Assembly (NCBI RefSeq): GCF_031755915.1
Contig: NC_083386.1
Span: forward strand, 4,061,001 to 4,125,000
Origin: Ziziphus jujuba
Lineage: Eukaryota > Streptophyta > Magnoliopsida > Rosales > Rhamnaceae
DNA: 64,000 nucleotides
Reading direction: 5' to 3'
In this document: positions 1 through 11,789 of the stretch, in pieces
Layout of the letters: the number at the start of each line of letters is the position of its first letter
How positions within the stretch are numbered: position 1 is the first letter of the stretch
The notes under the pieces: generated by a model
Databases searched by the model: none
What the model was told of the DNA's origin: nothing
Seen by the model: the letters and a program-made list of their open reading frames with translations, nothing else
Made by a program: the position numbers and the translations under genes

Positions 1-451
1 AGAGGTGGCCGGAATTTGGCCGGAAAGCTTCAGCCGGTTTTCAATTCCTCGTATCTCACAAACCGCTTCGAATTTTTGAGATTGGAGGCCATATTTGAAC
101 TCAGAGGACCCAAAATAGGGGGAGAGGGGTGGTAATTCGGACTGGGCTGGCCGGAATACGGTGAAATCGCCGGAAAAATTTCAACCGCCGCCGCGACTTC
201 GCCGGCCCGATCTAGGCGCGTCGCCGGCTGGCCGGTTGCTAAATTTGGCTGGTGAGCTCGCCGGCGTGTGGGCTTGGACGGTGGCCGGTGCGTGAGTGAT
301 TCCGGTGGCCGGAAAATGTGCAGCAAGGAGAGAGAGAGAGACGGTCGGTGGGAAGGAAGAAAGAAAGAAAGGAAGAAGAAGAAGAAGAAGAAGAAGAAGA
401 AGAAAAGGAATCGGGCCCCCCCGGCCCTTTTTTCCCACATGGGGAAAAGAA

Positions 452-482
<31 letters not shown>

Positions 483-1061
483 TAATAAAAATAATTAAAT
501 AATTAAATAATATTAATAATAATATTATTATTTAAAATAATAATAAAAATAATTTGATATTACACATGGTTGACATGTGGCTTCTCAACATGGTGACACA
601 TGGTCACCTTCATTAAGTCACATGTGGCACATCGTTACGCGTTTAAAAAAAAAAATAATATTAAAATAATACGGTGTTTGAAAAACTCTACAGGTCCATA
701 ACTTTCAAACCACATGTCCAAATCGGACGTGCCACTAGTGTATAGACTCGTATCGATGAGCACTTTACAACCATGAATGAGTCAAAGCTCAACTTTGCAT
801 GAATAAAAAGTCAACTCCGGCACACCTTGGACAGTTTGGACCTCAACTTGTTTTGCTCATAACTTTTAAACCGTAGCTCTGTTTTCAACGTGCTACTAGT
901 CTAAGAACTCGTTCCAACGTGTACTTCGTAATGGTACCTCAGTCAACCTAGAATTCTAATCGAGTCAAAAAGTCAACTTTTGACCCCTTGGGTCAACGGT
1001 CAACAGTCAACTTCGGTCAACGTGCAAAAAATTCCGACATGGTTCGGGACGGGGTGTTACA
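1..1061 (-). mobile_element. Partial Ty3/gypsy (chromovirus-type) LTR, minus strand
   Basis: Read on the minus strand this begins TGTAACACCCCGTCCC at 1061 and runs out of the window at position 1. It aligns by eye with the heads of the LTRs at 18916, 25473, 7421, 58996 and the minus-strand LTR ending at 49671: the same TTGACCG-rich head, the purine microsatellite (about 330-405) and the CCGG-rich block at the left edge. Only about the first third of the roughly 2.9-kb LTR is visible, so I cannot tell a solo LTR from a full element. The five bases next to the insertion on the right are TATGG (1062-1066); the partner copy would lie outside the window. The insertion falls inside a sulfotransferase coding region. 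Reading frames through this stretch are fortuitous. Confidence 0.9.
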
Positions 1062-1650
1062 TATGGTCCCAAAAGGGCCCAAATGCCTCTTCTCCTTTAC
1101 AATATGCCTCTGCAAACTCCTCCACAGTCCAATGTGTGTTATGCTCCAAACAAGCCTGGTTTGCAAAATGCCAATGTGAGACAATGATGTCAAGAGGGTT
1201 TCGACAAATATAGACGATTCGACAATGAGTTTGCTTGACGGATTCTGGCAATGATCCAAAAGGAATGTGGGTGGAAAACAGCCTTGGATAAGACATGGTA
1301 CTAAAATCAGGAAGCTGGTTATTTGCATACAAAGAAAACTCCATGAATGGTACAAGTTCATGTGGGTTTGAATTGAGCAAGGCACAGTTTGAAAGCTCAC
1401 AACGCTTTCGATTAAGGATTGAGAACACAAGTGCTTTAACCCAGGTGGTTCCTGATTTTGGTTTAGAAGCAAGAACGATGTCTTGGTCATGAGCTTGGAA
1501 GTGGTTTTGAAAAGATATTATGTTTGGGACAATTTTTGATGGACAATAAAAGCCTTGGTATAGGGAAAGACCAAGACCTAACCACCCCTTTGCTTTAGGA
1601 AGGCTGGGAATCAATTCTTCTAACTCATTAATTCTTTGAGAACTCTCCAT
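1062..1650 (-). pseudogene. Cytosolic sulfotransferase (SOT), 3' part cut off by an LTR insertion
   Basis: The reading frame starts at 1650 and gives 196 codons of a plant cytosolic sulfotransferase. These enzymes move a sulfonate group from PAPS to small hydroxylated acceptors such as flavonoids, brassinosteroids or desulfoglucosinolates. Visible landmarks are the 5'-phosphosulfate loop PKSGTTW at residues 64-70, the catalytic-type His in STHIP (residue 128), and the 3'-phosphate site CRNPLDIIVSHWHF at 149-162, whose Arg150 and Ser158 would contact PAPS. The family is usually about 320-350 residues and intronless. Here the frame ends just after GPFWDH because a gypsy LTR starts at 1061; the stop at 1057-1059 belongs to the LTR. 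The C-terminal third, with the GxxGxxK region, is missing from the window. The acceptor cannot be predicted. Confidence 0.9.
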
Positions 1651-1681
1651 ATTTGCATTAACACAATGGTGATGAGAAACT

Positions 1682-2136
1682 GCAGCACTTGTGGAGATTT
1701 ATACACAACTTAATAAAGCATATATTTAATTCTTTTTTTTTTTAAAGAATTATATTTAATTCTTATAACCCAAAAAAATAAAAAATAAAAACTCATATAT
1801 TAATTAACTGTTACATTGATGGTAATGTGTCATTAAAGTCTTTTACATCAACAAATTAAAAGTAACTAACAATTAATTAATTCAATTAGAGTTACTTTGT
1901 ACAAACTGTAGACAAGAACCGGTAGCACTTGTGGAGATTTATATTCAATTTAATAAAGCATGTATTTAATTCCTCTTTTTTTTTTTAAGAAATATTATTT
2001 AATTCTTATAAAACAAAACAAAAATTATTTTAATTAACTGTTACACTGACGGTAATGTTCATTGATGTCTTTTACGTCAACATATTTAATATTAAAAGTA
2101 ATTGATTATTAATTAATTCAATTAGAGTTACTAGAC
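1682..2136. repeat. Tandem duplication (240-bp period) of the SOT core promoter
   Basis: The block starting AGCACTTGTGGAGATTTAT at 1684 recurs at 1924. Both copies continue through the same order of motifs: a TATA-like site, a T tract, TTAATTAACTGTTACA, the GTAATGT/GTCTTTTAC block and TTCAATTAGAGTTACT. The copies differ by small indels and substitutions, so the duplication is not very recent. It places a second TATA-bearing unit upstream of the sulfotransferase. Confidence 0.8.
1697..1704 (-). promoter_or_regulatory. TATA box of the sulfotransferase gene
   Basis: Minus-strand GTATAAAT lies about 47 bases upstream of the SOT start codon. This fits a TATA box with transcription starting around 1670 and a very short leader. 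A second copy, GAATATAAAT (1937-1946), sits 240 bases further upstream in the duplicated promoter unit. Confidence 0.5.
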
Positions 2137-2637
2137 ACAAAAAGATATCGGGATCTTTCATCCTCTTTTTGTTATCTTTTATCTTTATTTACCATTAAAA
2201 TAATATCATCACATATAAAAATAATATTAAAAAAGAAATAAATAAAGAAAGTGAAATGAAATAACTATTTTTCAAGATGAACAAAAATGCCTGTAAAAAA
2301 AAAAAAAACAAAGAGAGGACGGAAAACTAGAGACCAAAGATCATCCTTTTATAAAAGAGTAGATAAGAAATTTGTAAAGAGCGTGACCTTTAGCCCAACC
2401 AAGTGCTTTTACACCGAAGCCTGAAAACCAACAATCGTATCAATTCAAACCAAACCACAGTCTGAACACATGTGTGTGTGTGTCAAGCAACCTCCAAGCC
2501 CAACCAAATATAAATGTATACAAGTTAAACACCAAAAATTTCTTGATTAATGGGATTGTTTGAATTGCCCAGTTTACTATTAAAGTGAATCTCAGTACCT
2601 TCTTATCTTATGTTTCTTAACGCTTTGACACCTTATT
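2137..2637. other. AT-rich spacer, no gene seen
   Basis: No coding signal on either strand. It holds A/T homopolymer runs and a short TG microsatellite near 2469-2482. Confidence 0.6.
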
Positions 2638-3037
2638 ATACATTAATACATTCTTACCTTGGGTTGCTTAAATCCAGTCCATCCGCATATGATATTATTA
2701 GCTTTGGACCCCGTCCGTACTGATTTAAAATGCGTCACAAGGGAAAGATATCCACATCCTTGTAAGGCATGCTTCGTTTTCCTTTCCAATCGATATAGGA
2801 TTTTACAATCCACCTCCCTTAGAGTACAACGTTCTCGCTGGCACATCGATCCGGGTACTAGCTTTGATACCAACTGTAACAGCCCAACTCACCCGCATGT
2901 GATGTTATCCAATTTGGGCCCCGCTCACACGAGTTTAAAACACATCATAAGGAAAAGGTATCCACACCTTTATAAGGCATGTTTTATTTCCCTTTCCAAC
3001 CGATGTGGAATCTCACATCATACATTAATACATTCTT
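2638..3037 (-). mobile_element. TRIM (terminal-repeat retrotransposon in miniature) with flanking 18-bp direct repeats
   Basis: On the minus strand there are two related about 150-bp LTRs. LTR1 (about 2875-3019) starts GATGTGAGATTCCACATCGG and ends GGGCTGTTACA. LTR2 (about 2656-2807) starts TGTAAAATCC. Between them is a 67-bp interior with a tRNA-Met-type primer site TGGTATCAAAGC (2861-2872) two bases after LTR1 and a polypurine tract AAGGGAGGTGGAT (2808-2820) immediately before LTR2. The CCACATCGGTTGG...CCTTATAA...GGGCTGTTACA layout is a widespread plant TRIM type with no coding capacity. The 18-mer ATACATTAATACATTCTT occurs on both flanks (2638-2655 and 3020-3037), much longer than the usual 5-bp target duplication. 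LTR2's 3' end is degenerate. Confidence 0.8.
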
Positions 3038-5275
3038 TGTCAGGACCCATCCAAAATTCATCACCGGAAACCTAGACAAGCCCTGATCCCAGAGAAACCC
3101 TACCGGACCTTCCAATGGAAAATCCGGCAGAACCTCCCCTAAGATTTGGACTTACCACAAATTTCCTGCACTGAAAACACACTTCTATATTCATCCCCTT
3201 ATTTCTCCCACAATACTACAAGTTGATTCCACAAATTTACAGCACTCCAAAGAATAACAGGGAATCAATGCAGTATTTAATAAAAATGCGTCCAATACAG
3301 TATACAGAGCATTATACAAATAAATGTGGAATTAATAAAATGATAGATAAAGAAGTAATACAAGATGAAGAGGAAAAATGGAAGAAATACTTCTTGGACT
3401 TTCGGCAACGAACTGAGACATCGGGCTCGCCTTGGACGATCAACGTTTTCCAACCTGGACCTAGGGGAACAGAATTTAAAAATGTGAGATTCTAATCATC
3501 TCAGTGAGTGACCCTATCTACTGACCACTTTTAATATTAATAATATAACAATAAAAGGAACTTAATTAATACCAGCAATTAAATAAATAAAAAATAATAA
3601 ACATTTGAAAGTAATAATTTCTCTCAAAACCTTCACTAATCACTCCGTTGGAAATGTTCCCTTTTTAAAACATTCTCACAAAACCCGATATTCGTATTTT
3701 CCAAAAACCAAGGGATCAAAAAATTTAATAAACAATAGATAAATACCCAAAATATAAATAAAATGTAATAAAGTATAATAAATAATTTTTTGAACACTTT
3801 GGGGTTTGAAATTTTCCATCCAAAAATTTATACTTGACGCACCACACCATATACCAGTGATGCCCTCTGATACCCAGCGTCCTGAGCACCGACTAGCGGA
3901 GAGGTTAAAGAGAGAAACTTGCATACGGCACTTCGGTGTCCCGACAGTACCGCTGTTGAAACCGTCATCTCGGCCAAGACAGGGGGCGGCTGATGCGCAA
4001 TATATAAGACTTGCCTGCCCTCGGTCCAATGCAACTCATGGGAGACATAATAACTTGCGCGCTAACCACATATACACCGGAACACCAATACTGTATGAGT
4101 GCATCTAAAATAATTATTAATTTAATTATTATAGTACCGATTTTCCAAAAATCACCGTGGGAAATATACCAGTTTTCAATTCATCATCCCACATTTTCCT
4201 TTAACATACCTGGTACGAAAACATCAATAACAATATAAAAATAATTTTTCTCGTAACACGAGGTCCAACAAATAATATTCCACGGGCATAATTATAAAAT
4301 TTAAACCATCAATTAAACAAATAATTTTCTTAAAATATTTAAACCAATTATGCCAAAAAATAATATAAAAATCCAGACATAATTAATTTACGAAAATACC
4401 TTGTTCATGTGTAATAAATACAATTAAATCACAATAATAAAAATCGGGGATTTCTTAATAACCCAAAAATTCCATTTAGCACCAATAAACGTACACGTAC
4501 TTATAAAATAATATTTTTCCATAATTATAATTAAATTTCACCACATGAGCATAATTGCAGATATCAATTAAATACCAAATAAATATAATTAATTACCCAA
4601 AAATATTTTTAAAGGTGGGTCACTCACCTGGAGCACGCAATTAACTTAAGATCCTCCATGGGATCAATTCCATGACACACACGTGCTCCTAGAACAACAA
4701 TTCATACACAGTCAAATAAATTAATATTTTATTTGGGTAAACAATACCCGGTACTCGGGGGGGATTAAACACAAACGTTAACCAAAATTGACAAATTATA
4801 TGTCTATGGAAAGCTTGTGAGATGAGGATCACATTACCGACCTCCATTGAGCCCAATTCCGCCGGTGGTGGCTGGAATTTGGCCGGAAAGCTTCGGCTGG
4901 TCTTGATCCCTTCGTATCTTGCAAATCGACGGGAATTGAGTTAATCAGAGCTTAGAATCGGAATCAGAGGGTCCAAATTAGTGGGAAAGGACCGGTTGTA
5001 CGACTGGTGGCTGCCGAAAAACCCGTAAACCAGCGACACACCGGCCACCGGCATTGGAGGCCGATCCCGGTGCGTCCGCTGGCCATTCGGCCGGAGATTT
5101 GGCTGCCGATGTCGCCTAGCTGCGGGCTTTCACGTCAGCCGGAGCGTGGATCCTTCCGGTGGCCAGTGAGAACAAAAGCGGTGAGGCCGAGAGGGAGAAA
5201 GGAAAGGAAAGGAAGAAGAAAGAAGAAGGAAGAAGAAGAAGAAGAGGCTCGGGGTGGGTTGGTGTTTTCCCACGT
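3038..5275 (-). mobile_element. Truncated gypsy LTR in inverted orientation
   Basis: Starts TGTCAGGACCCATCC at 3038, the reverse complement of the GGGTCCTGACA end seen on the plus-strand LTRs. It keeps the LTR order in reverse: the CTCACTGAGATGATTAG block (about 3495), the TATA-like TATACCAGTG (about 3851), the GGTGGGTCACTCACC block (about 4615) and the GA-rich tract (about 5190-5245). The last roughly 620 bases (the TGTAACACC head) are missing. At about 5270-5280 the sequence switches directly into plus-strand reverse transcriptase/RNase H coding DNA, with a short overlap GTGAGGGAAGTA readable in both contexts. Confidence 0.85.
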
Positions 5276-7352
5276 GAGGGAAGTACGAAGTTTTATTGGA
5301 TTAGCGGGATATTACCGTCGTTTTATAGAAGGATTTTTGAGAATTGCTGGACCGCTTCATAACTTAACCCGAAAGAAGGTTGAATTTAGCTGGACGGACA
5401 GGTGTGAGCAGAGTTTTCAGGAATTGAAGCAAAGGTTAACATCCGCACCTGTCTTAACTTTACCTAATGGGAATGAAGGTTTTGAAGTCTATTGTGATGC
5501 ATCCCATTAAGGGTTGGGTTGCATGCTAATACTAAATCAAAGGGTGGTAGCGTACGCATCACGGCAATTGAAGCAACACGAACAAAATTACCCCACGCAT
5601 GACTTAGAATTGGCGGCGGTAGTCTTTGCTCTAAAGAAGTGGAGACACTACTTGTATGGGGTCACATGCCAAATTTATACCGCCCAAAAAAGCCTCAAGT
5701 ACATTTTCACTCAAAAGGAATTAAATATGAGGCAAAGGAGATGGATGGAATTATTGAAGGATTATGACTGTGTGATTGATTATCACCCAGGCAAGGCGAA
5801 TGTAGTGGCAGATGCTTTGACTAGGAAGGTTATCAGATCTCTTGCTCACATCCAAGCCATCCAACTACCTCTCATGGTGGAGTTGAAGAAGATGGGGGTG
5901 TTAATGCATATGCATCCTTCGGGAGTTCTTATGGCTAGTTTTCAGGTGCGACCGGTGTTGGTGGATCGTATATTGGAGACTCAAATGGAAGATCCTAAAT
6001 TGAGAACAATTAAGAGCAAGGTACAAGAAGGTCTTGATCCGGAGTTTTCCATAAGGAGGGATGGAGCCCTCGTGTATAAAGGATGACTTTGCGTTCCTGA
6101 TAACCCAGAACTCAAGAAGGAGATCTTAGAAGAGGTGCATAGCTCGATGTATGCGATGCATCCTGGAAGTACCAAAATGTACCGAATGCTTGTTAAGTAT
6201 TATTGGTGGATTGGCATGAAGAGAGAAGTGGCAGATTTTGTATCAAAATGCTTAATTTGTCAACAAGTAAAAGCAGAAAGACAGAAGCCTTCAGAACTAC
6301 TCCAATCCTTACCTATTCCCGTGTGGAAGTGGGAGGAACTTAATATGGATTTTGTGTTCAAGCTTCCCTCTACGCCCACGAGATATGATGGTGTTTGGGT
6401 GATCATTGATCGTCTTACCAAGTTGGCACACTTCTTACCGGTACGAGAACGTTTTTCACCCGAGAAGTTAGCCCAGTTGTTCGTGCAATGTATTGTGAGT
6501 CTTCATGGAGTACCGCTAGCCATCGTATCCGATCAAGATCCACGTTTTACTTCACGACTATGGCGGAAGTTGGCTGATGCACTAGGAGCAAGACTTAACT
6601 ACAGCACCGCCTTTCACCCGCAATCTGATGGACAAGCTGAGCGCATAATTCAAACATTAGAAGACATGCTAAGGTCTTGTGTTATGCAATTTCGCAGTAG
6701 CTGTGATGAACAATTGCCATTGATAGAATTTGTCTATAACAACAGTTATCAGGCAAGTATTGGGATGTCCCCGTATGAGGCTTTATATGGGAGGTAGTGT
6801 CGGACACCTTTGTGCTGGAGTGAGGTAGGAGAAGAGAGACTCCTTGCAACGAATAATGCGGTTGGATCTGAATATTTACGAATGACCTTGGACAAGGTGA
6901 AGATCATTAAAGATCGGTTGAAGATTGCCCAAGATCGACAGAGGAGTTACGCCGATGTGCATAAGAAGGATTTGGAATTTGAAGTAGGAGATTGGGTATT
7001 CCTAATGTTATCTCCATGGAAAGGAGTAGTACGCTTTGGTCGACGAGGTAAGTTGGGTCCTCGTTATATTGGGCTTTACGAAATTACAGAGAGGATTGGC
7101 CCTGTGGCTTATAGATTGGCATTACCGGAAGAGCTAGCCCGAGTGCACAATGTGTTTCATGTTTCGATGCTACGGAAATATATTGCAGACCCATTACACG
7201 TACTCAAGACTCCTGACATAGAAATAAGGGAAGATCTTTCGTATGTGGAGCAACCAGTGCAGGTTTTGGATCGCGAGGAGCGGGTGCTATGTAACATGGC
7301 GAAACCATTTAATCGAGGAAGCAACGTGGGAGCCCGAAGCATAGATGCGTGA
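5276..7352 (+). pseudogene. Gypsy chromovirus pol remnant (RT end, RNase H, integrase, chromodomain part)
   Basis: One continuous plus frame encodes the end of reverse transcriptase (VRSFIGLAGYYRRFI), the RT-RNase H connection, RNase H ([36 protein letters not shown]), an integrase H2C2 zinc finger (H..H..CLICQQ, about 6137-6260), the catalytic core (NMDFVFKLP; IVSDQDPRFTS; HPQSDGQAER) and the linker before a chromodomain. It is broken by TAA at 5508-5510, TGA at 6084-6086 and TAG at 6795-6797. All three are in frame and explained by C-to-T changes of Gln/Arg codons. Near 7310 a deletion with frameshift removes most of the chromodomain. Gag, protease and the catalytic part of RT are absent, so it cannot function. 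Chromodomain plus about 2.9-kb LTRs suggests a Tekay/Del-like chromovirus (inference). Confidence 0.9.
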
Positions 7353-7407
7353 TCAGTATCCTTATCTGTTCCAGTGACGTGCGGAATTTCGAGGATGAAA
7401 TTCTTAT

Positions 7408-7420
7408 AAGGGGGGAAGGT
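7408..7420 (+). promoter_or_regulatory. Polypurine tract of the gypsy element
   Basis: AAGGGGGGAAGGT lies immediately before the LTR start TGTAACACCC at 7421, the expected place for the plus-strand primer of reverse transcription. The same tract precedes the LTR at 25473. Confidence 0.8.
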
Positions 7421-10354
7421 TGTAACACCCTGATCTAAACCACATCGGAATTCGTGCACGTTAACCGAGGTTGACCATTGACCGAGTGGGTCAAAAGTTG
7501 ACTTTTTGTTCCAGTTGAAATTTCTAGTTGACCATGGTACCGTGGCGAAGTGCATGATGCCCCGAGTTCGTAGACTAGTAGCACGTCGAAAACGGAACTA
7601 CGGTTTAAAAGTTATGGGCAAAACAAGTCGAGGTGCAAACTATCTAAAAGGTGCCGGGAGTTGACTTTTTATCGTTGTATAATTTTGGTTTGACTTTTGT
7701 ATGGTTGTAAAGTACTCGTCGATACGAGTTCATAGACTAGCGGCACGCTTAAATTGGACATCTGGTTAAAAAGTTATGGACGTGTGAAGTTCACCGGATA
7801 CCGTAATATTTTATTATATCTGGCTTAAGTGCAATGTAACGCCACGTGTCAATACCTGATTGGTCTACATGGATGAATAGTGTCACCCACGGTGTCTTTT
7901 ATTTGGCAAAAACGACAGGGAGGAGAGAGAAAAAGAGAGAGGAAGAGAGAGAAACGACTGGCTACCAGAATTGTCAAATTTTCCGGCTGATTCTTGCTAC
8001 ACTCACCAGCCAGACGGGAGCGGCTCTCCATTCCCGGCTGAACCCCAAAATTTCACGACCACCGGTCATCTGACCTGCCCAGATCGATCCGGCGAAGCTC
8101 GACGGTGATTTTTCCCTTCCACCGCCGGCCACCGCCGTTTGACCCGTTTCCAGCCACTTTCAAGCCACACGCGCCTGACTAGTCTCTCACCCATGGGAAT
8201 TCCAACCTACCCACCAAATTTCACGGCCACCGGACCTCTGATGCACCGGGATCGGAGTATTTTCCAGCGAGGCACCAAAAACCTTCAAACCCCGATCTCT
8301 TCGCCGTCCGGCCTCCGTTTGCCTCACTGCCGGTCCCGTTGGAACCTTCTCCCCTCGATCTACAAAACTCCCAAAAATCTCAGCCATCGGCCACTGGATG
8401 CGCTGCCGTCGGCGACGGCTGCTGATGACCGCGGCGGCTCGCCGCAAATCACTGTTCCGGCGAGTACCCAGTTGCACCGCCAGTACCTCTCCACTAATTC
8501 CAACCTACCGAATCCAAATTCGGCATCCTTTTCCTCCAATTCGTGATGGTTTGGGAGAATTGAAGAGTTGAATCCTAAAAGCTTTCCGGCGAGATTCCGG
8601 CCACCTCGGGTCCGATCTTCGGGAAGTAAGACCGAATCCCTGATCCTCATCACTCAAGCTTCGATTTGGTATATTACTCGTAATTTGTAGTTGTCATTTG
8701 TGTTCGCTCCCTAGGTACCCATTGGGAGTTATCCGATTAAAATATTAATATATTTGGTTGGTGTACTGTGGATGTTTTAGGTGCGCGTGTGGGTAGTGGA
8801 GTTGATCCTGCGGAGAATCTTAGCTGATATACGCGCTCAAGGTGAGTGACCCACCTTAAAAATATTTTGGGGCAATTAATTATATTTAATTGGTGTTTAA
8901 TTGATATTTGGAATTCTGCTCATGTGGTGCAATTTAATTATAATTGTGGAAATTATTATTTATTGTGATTTAATTTTATTTATTACGCATGAGCAAGGTA
9001 TTTTCAGTAATAAATCATATGTGGTTTTAATATTGTTTTTGGGCATAATTGGTTTAAATATTTTAAGAAAATTATTTGTTTAATTGGTGGTTTAAATTTT
9101 ATAATTATGTCCCGTGGTATATTATTTGTTGGATCTTGTGTTACAAAAAAAATTATTTTTATATTGTTATCGATGTTATCGTACCGGGTATGTTAAAGGA
9201 AAATATGTGGGATGGTAAATTTGAAAATTGGTATATTTTCCACGGTGATTTTGGAAAATCGGTACAGTTATGATTAATTTAATAATTATTTTAGACGCAC
9301 TTATACAGTATTGGTGTTCCGGTGTATATGTGGTTAGCGCGCAAGTTATTATGTCTCTCGTGAGTTGTCATTGGACCGTGGGCAGGCAAGTTTGATATTG
9401 GCCACAGCCGCCCCCCTCCTTGGCCGGGATGACGGTTTCAGCAGCGGTACTGTCGGACGCCGAAGTGCCATTTGCAAGTTTCTCTCTTTAACCCCCTGGC
9501 CAGTTGGTGCTCGGGATGCTGGGTATCGGAGGGCATCATTGGTATATGGTGTAGTGCGTCAAGTATAAATTTTCAGATAAAATTTCAGACCCCAAAGTGT
9601 TCAAAAATTATTTATCATATTTTATTATATTTTAATTATATTTGGGGTATTTATTTATTTATTGTTTATTAAATTGTTTGATCCCTTGGTTTTCGGGAAA
9701 TACGAATATCGGGTTTTGTGAAAATGTTTTAAAAATGGAACATTTTCAACGGAGTGAATAGTGAGAGTTTTGAGAGAAATTATTACTTTCAATTGTTATT
9801 ATTTATTTATCTATTTAATTGTCAGTATTAAATTAAATTCCCTTATTTGTTATATTAGTAATATTAAAAGTGTTCAGTAGATAGGGTCACTCACTGAGAT
9901 GATTAGCATCTCACGTTTTTAAATTCCGTTCCCTTAGGTGCAAGGGGTGGTAGACGTTCTTCCTGAGCGAACCAAATCTCCGCCACTATCGTAGTTCGAG
10001 AAGTACCTTTGTATTCGTTTATTTCAATTGTATTACTTCTTTCATCCCTGTTGTATTCTATGTTTAATAGTATTTCATGAAGCTCTGTGTACTGTTCTGG
10101 ACACTTATGTATTATTTATGCACTGGATTACTGTTATTCCTGTGAAGTGCTGTAAAGTTGTGGAATCAATTTGTAGTATTGTGGGAGGAATAAGGGGATG
10201 AATATAGAAGTGTGTTTTCAGTGCAGGAAATTTGTGGTAAGTCCAACCTTTAGGGGAGGTTCTGCAGGATTTTCCATTGAAGGGTCCAGTAGGATTTTCC
10301 TGGGATCAGGGGTTGTCTAGGGTTCCGGTGAGAAATTTTGGATGGGTCCTGACA
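7421..10354 (+). mobile_element. 3' LTR of the chimeric gypsy locus (2934 bp)
   Basis: Begins TGTAACACCCTGATC directly after the polypurine tract and ends GGGTCCTGACA at 10354. It carries the blocks shared with the other copies: the TTGACC head, a decayed G-box area near 7841, GA-rich tract (about 7915-7955), CCGG-rich region, GGTGAGTGACCCACCTT at about 8840, TATA-like GGTATATGGTG near 9540 and CACTGAGATGATTAGCATCTCA near 9892. The sequence after it (CCAAA) does not match the five bases before 3038 (TTCTT), so the two LTRs here were not left by one simple insertion. Open frames within it are chance. Confidence 0.9.
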
Positions 10355-11298
10355 CCAAATACAAAACTGGATTAATTCTTTCTCATCTAATCCCAATCTA
10401 AATCTTAATTTTAATCCCAATCGAACTATATTTTGTGTACCAAATGGGTCCTTATGTTATTTTTCATTTTGGATTATATTTGACAGCATAAATTTGGAAA
10501 TTTTTTTTTTTTTATAGTTAATAAATAATATTTCTATCCAAAAGAGTAGATAGTTCTTTTTGGAACGATAACTCTCATGTTCTAAATTCAACTAGATTTG
10601 ATGCTACAATCTCCCTATCCAATTGATTATTATTTTTTTTTTAAAAAAAAATCAGTCATTGAAAGCAACTGACTCAATTATTGCATACATATACTTTTAT
10701 TTTGGGGATCTGGCATATGGATTAAATCCTCAAAATGAAGTATATGAGGAACGATTAATTATTTTTGGAATTATCTACTTTTTTATATATTAAATTAACA
10801 TAGAATATAATTTTGGGCATTAGCCTGGAAAAAGGATATATCAAGACACAATATATGACAGTACCCGAATCTTGGAAGATCATACCATATGGTCATAGGT
10901 TTCCAATCAATAGTTTATCAGATATTGTTTATGGGCATTTGTTCTTTATTAATTAATTAATGTCTCTTTTCATTTTGTTATATCTTTACACATAACATTT
11001 AGTTTGTATCGAAGAATATAATTGTCGATGCCAGCGAATCATACTTTGTCATACTATATATGGCTGGCTATGCTTTCCAAAGGTATGGGCCGTACGGCTT
11101 TTAATTAAATTGTTTCACTTTTAGGTAGAGAGGAAAAGTTAAAAAATAATAAGCATTTTTATATCCTTAAGTTTAAACATTGCAATTTACGTCGTCAAAA
11201 TCTCATGTTGTTAAATTTTCAATTTACTTCGTCAAAATTTTATGTTGTTAAATTTTCACCCAATAAGAAATTTACCGATTTTTGAAAAAGGTAAATAT
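10355..11298. other. AT-rich spacer with a 37-bp direct repeat
   Basis: No gene seen. A 37-bp unit starting CAATTTAC is repeated in tandem at 11183-11219 and 11220-11256. The stretch about 10985-11130 (ending GGCTTTTAATTAA ... TTTCACTTTTAGGTAGAGAGG) is a diverged relative of 29340-29545. Confidence 0.6.
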
Positions 11299-11731
11299 AT
11301 GTCATCAGTGAATGACTCAATTATTGGCTGCCAACATTCTTTTTATTTTTTCTTTTGTTTATCATCCGCTAAATTATTCAAGTCATTTAATAGTCATGTT
11401 TTCTTCATATATATCTTGCAAGAAAAATTCTAGAACCAGAACTTGTATTTTGATTTTTCATATAATTAATTTGACATAGTTCTCCGAAGTATTCCATTAT
11501 TGTTTTTGGATTTTTCTCAATTTTAGTTTTTAAATTATAAAGTGATTTTTATTTTGATCCTTAAAATAATTTTTTTACTTATTTTGATCTCTAAATTATG
11601 TGCAATGTTGTGTCGGTAGTCTTTTTTATCAGTTAATTGACTAATAGAAGTGGCACATGCATATCAAAACTTATTAGGTTTTTATCTCAATTCATTCCTA
11701 AACTATAGACTGATTCTTATTTTGGTCTATA

Positions 11732-11789
<58 letters not shown>

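Noticed and set aside
30..440. Open frames on both strands in the CCGG-rich part of the LTRs (also 8139-8653, 19336-20168, 25893-26759, 48675-49266, 59441-60128)
   Set aside because: They recur only because the LTR DNA is repeated. The translations are low-complexity, overlap in several frames and have no domain.
2875..3019. Cassandra-type TRIM
   Set aside because: Cassandra LTRs contain a 5S rRNA-like promoter; no such sequence is present here.
3033..10359. A normal target duplication around the chimeric gypsy locus
   Set aside because: TTCTT (left) and CCAAA (right) do not match, so the two LTRs are not the ends of one simple insertion.
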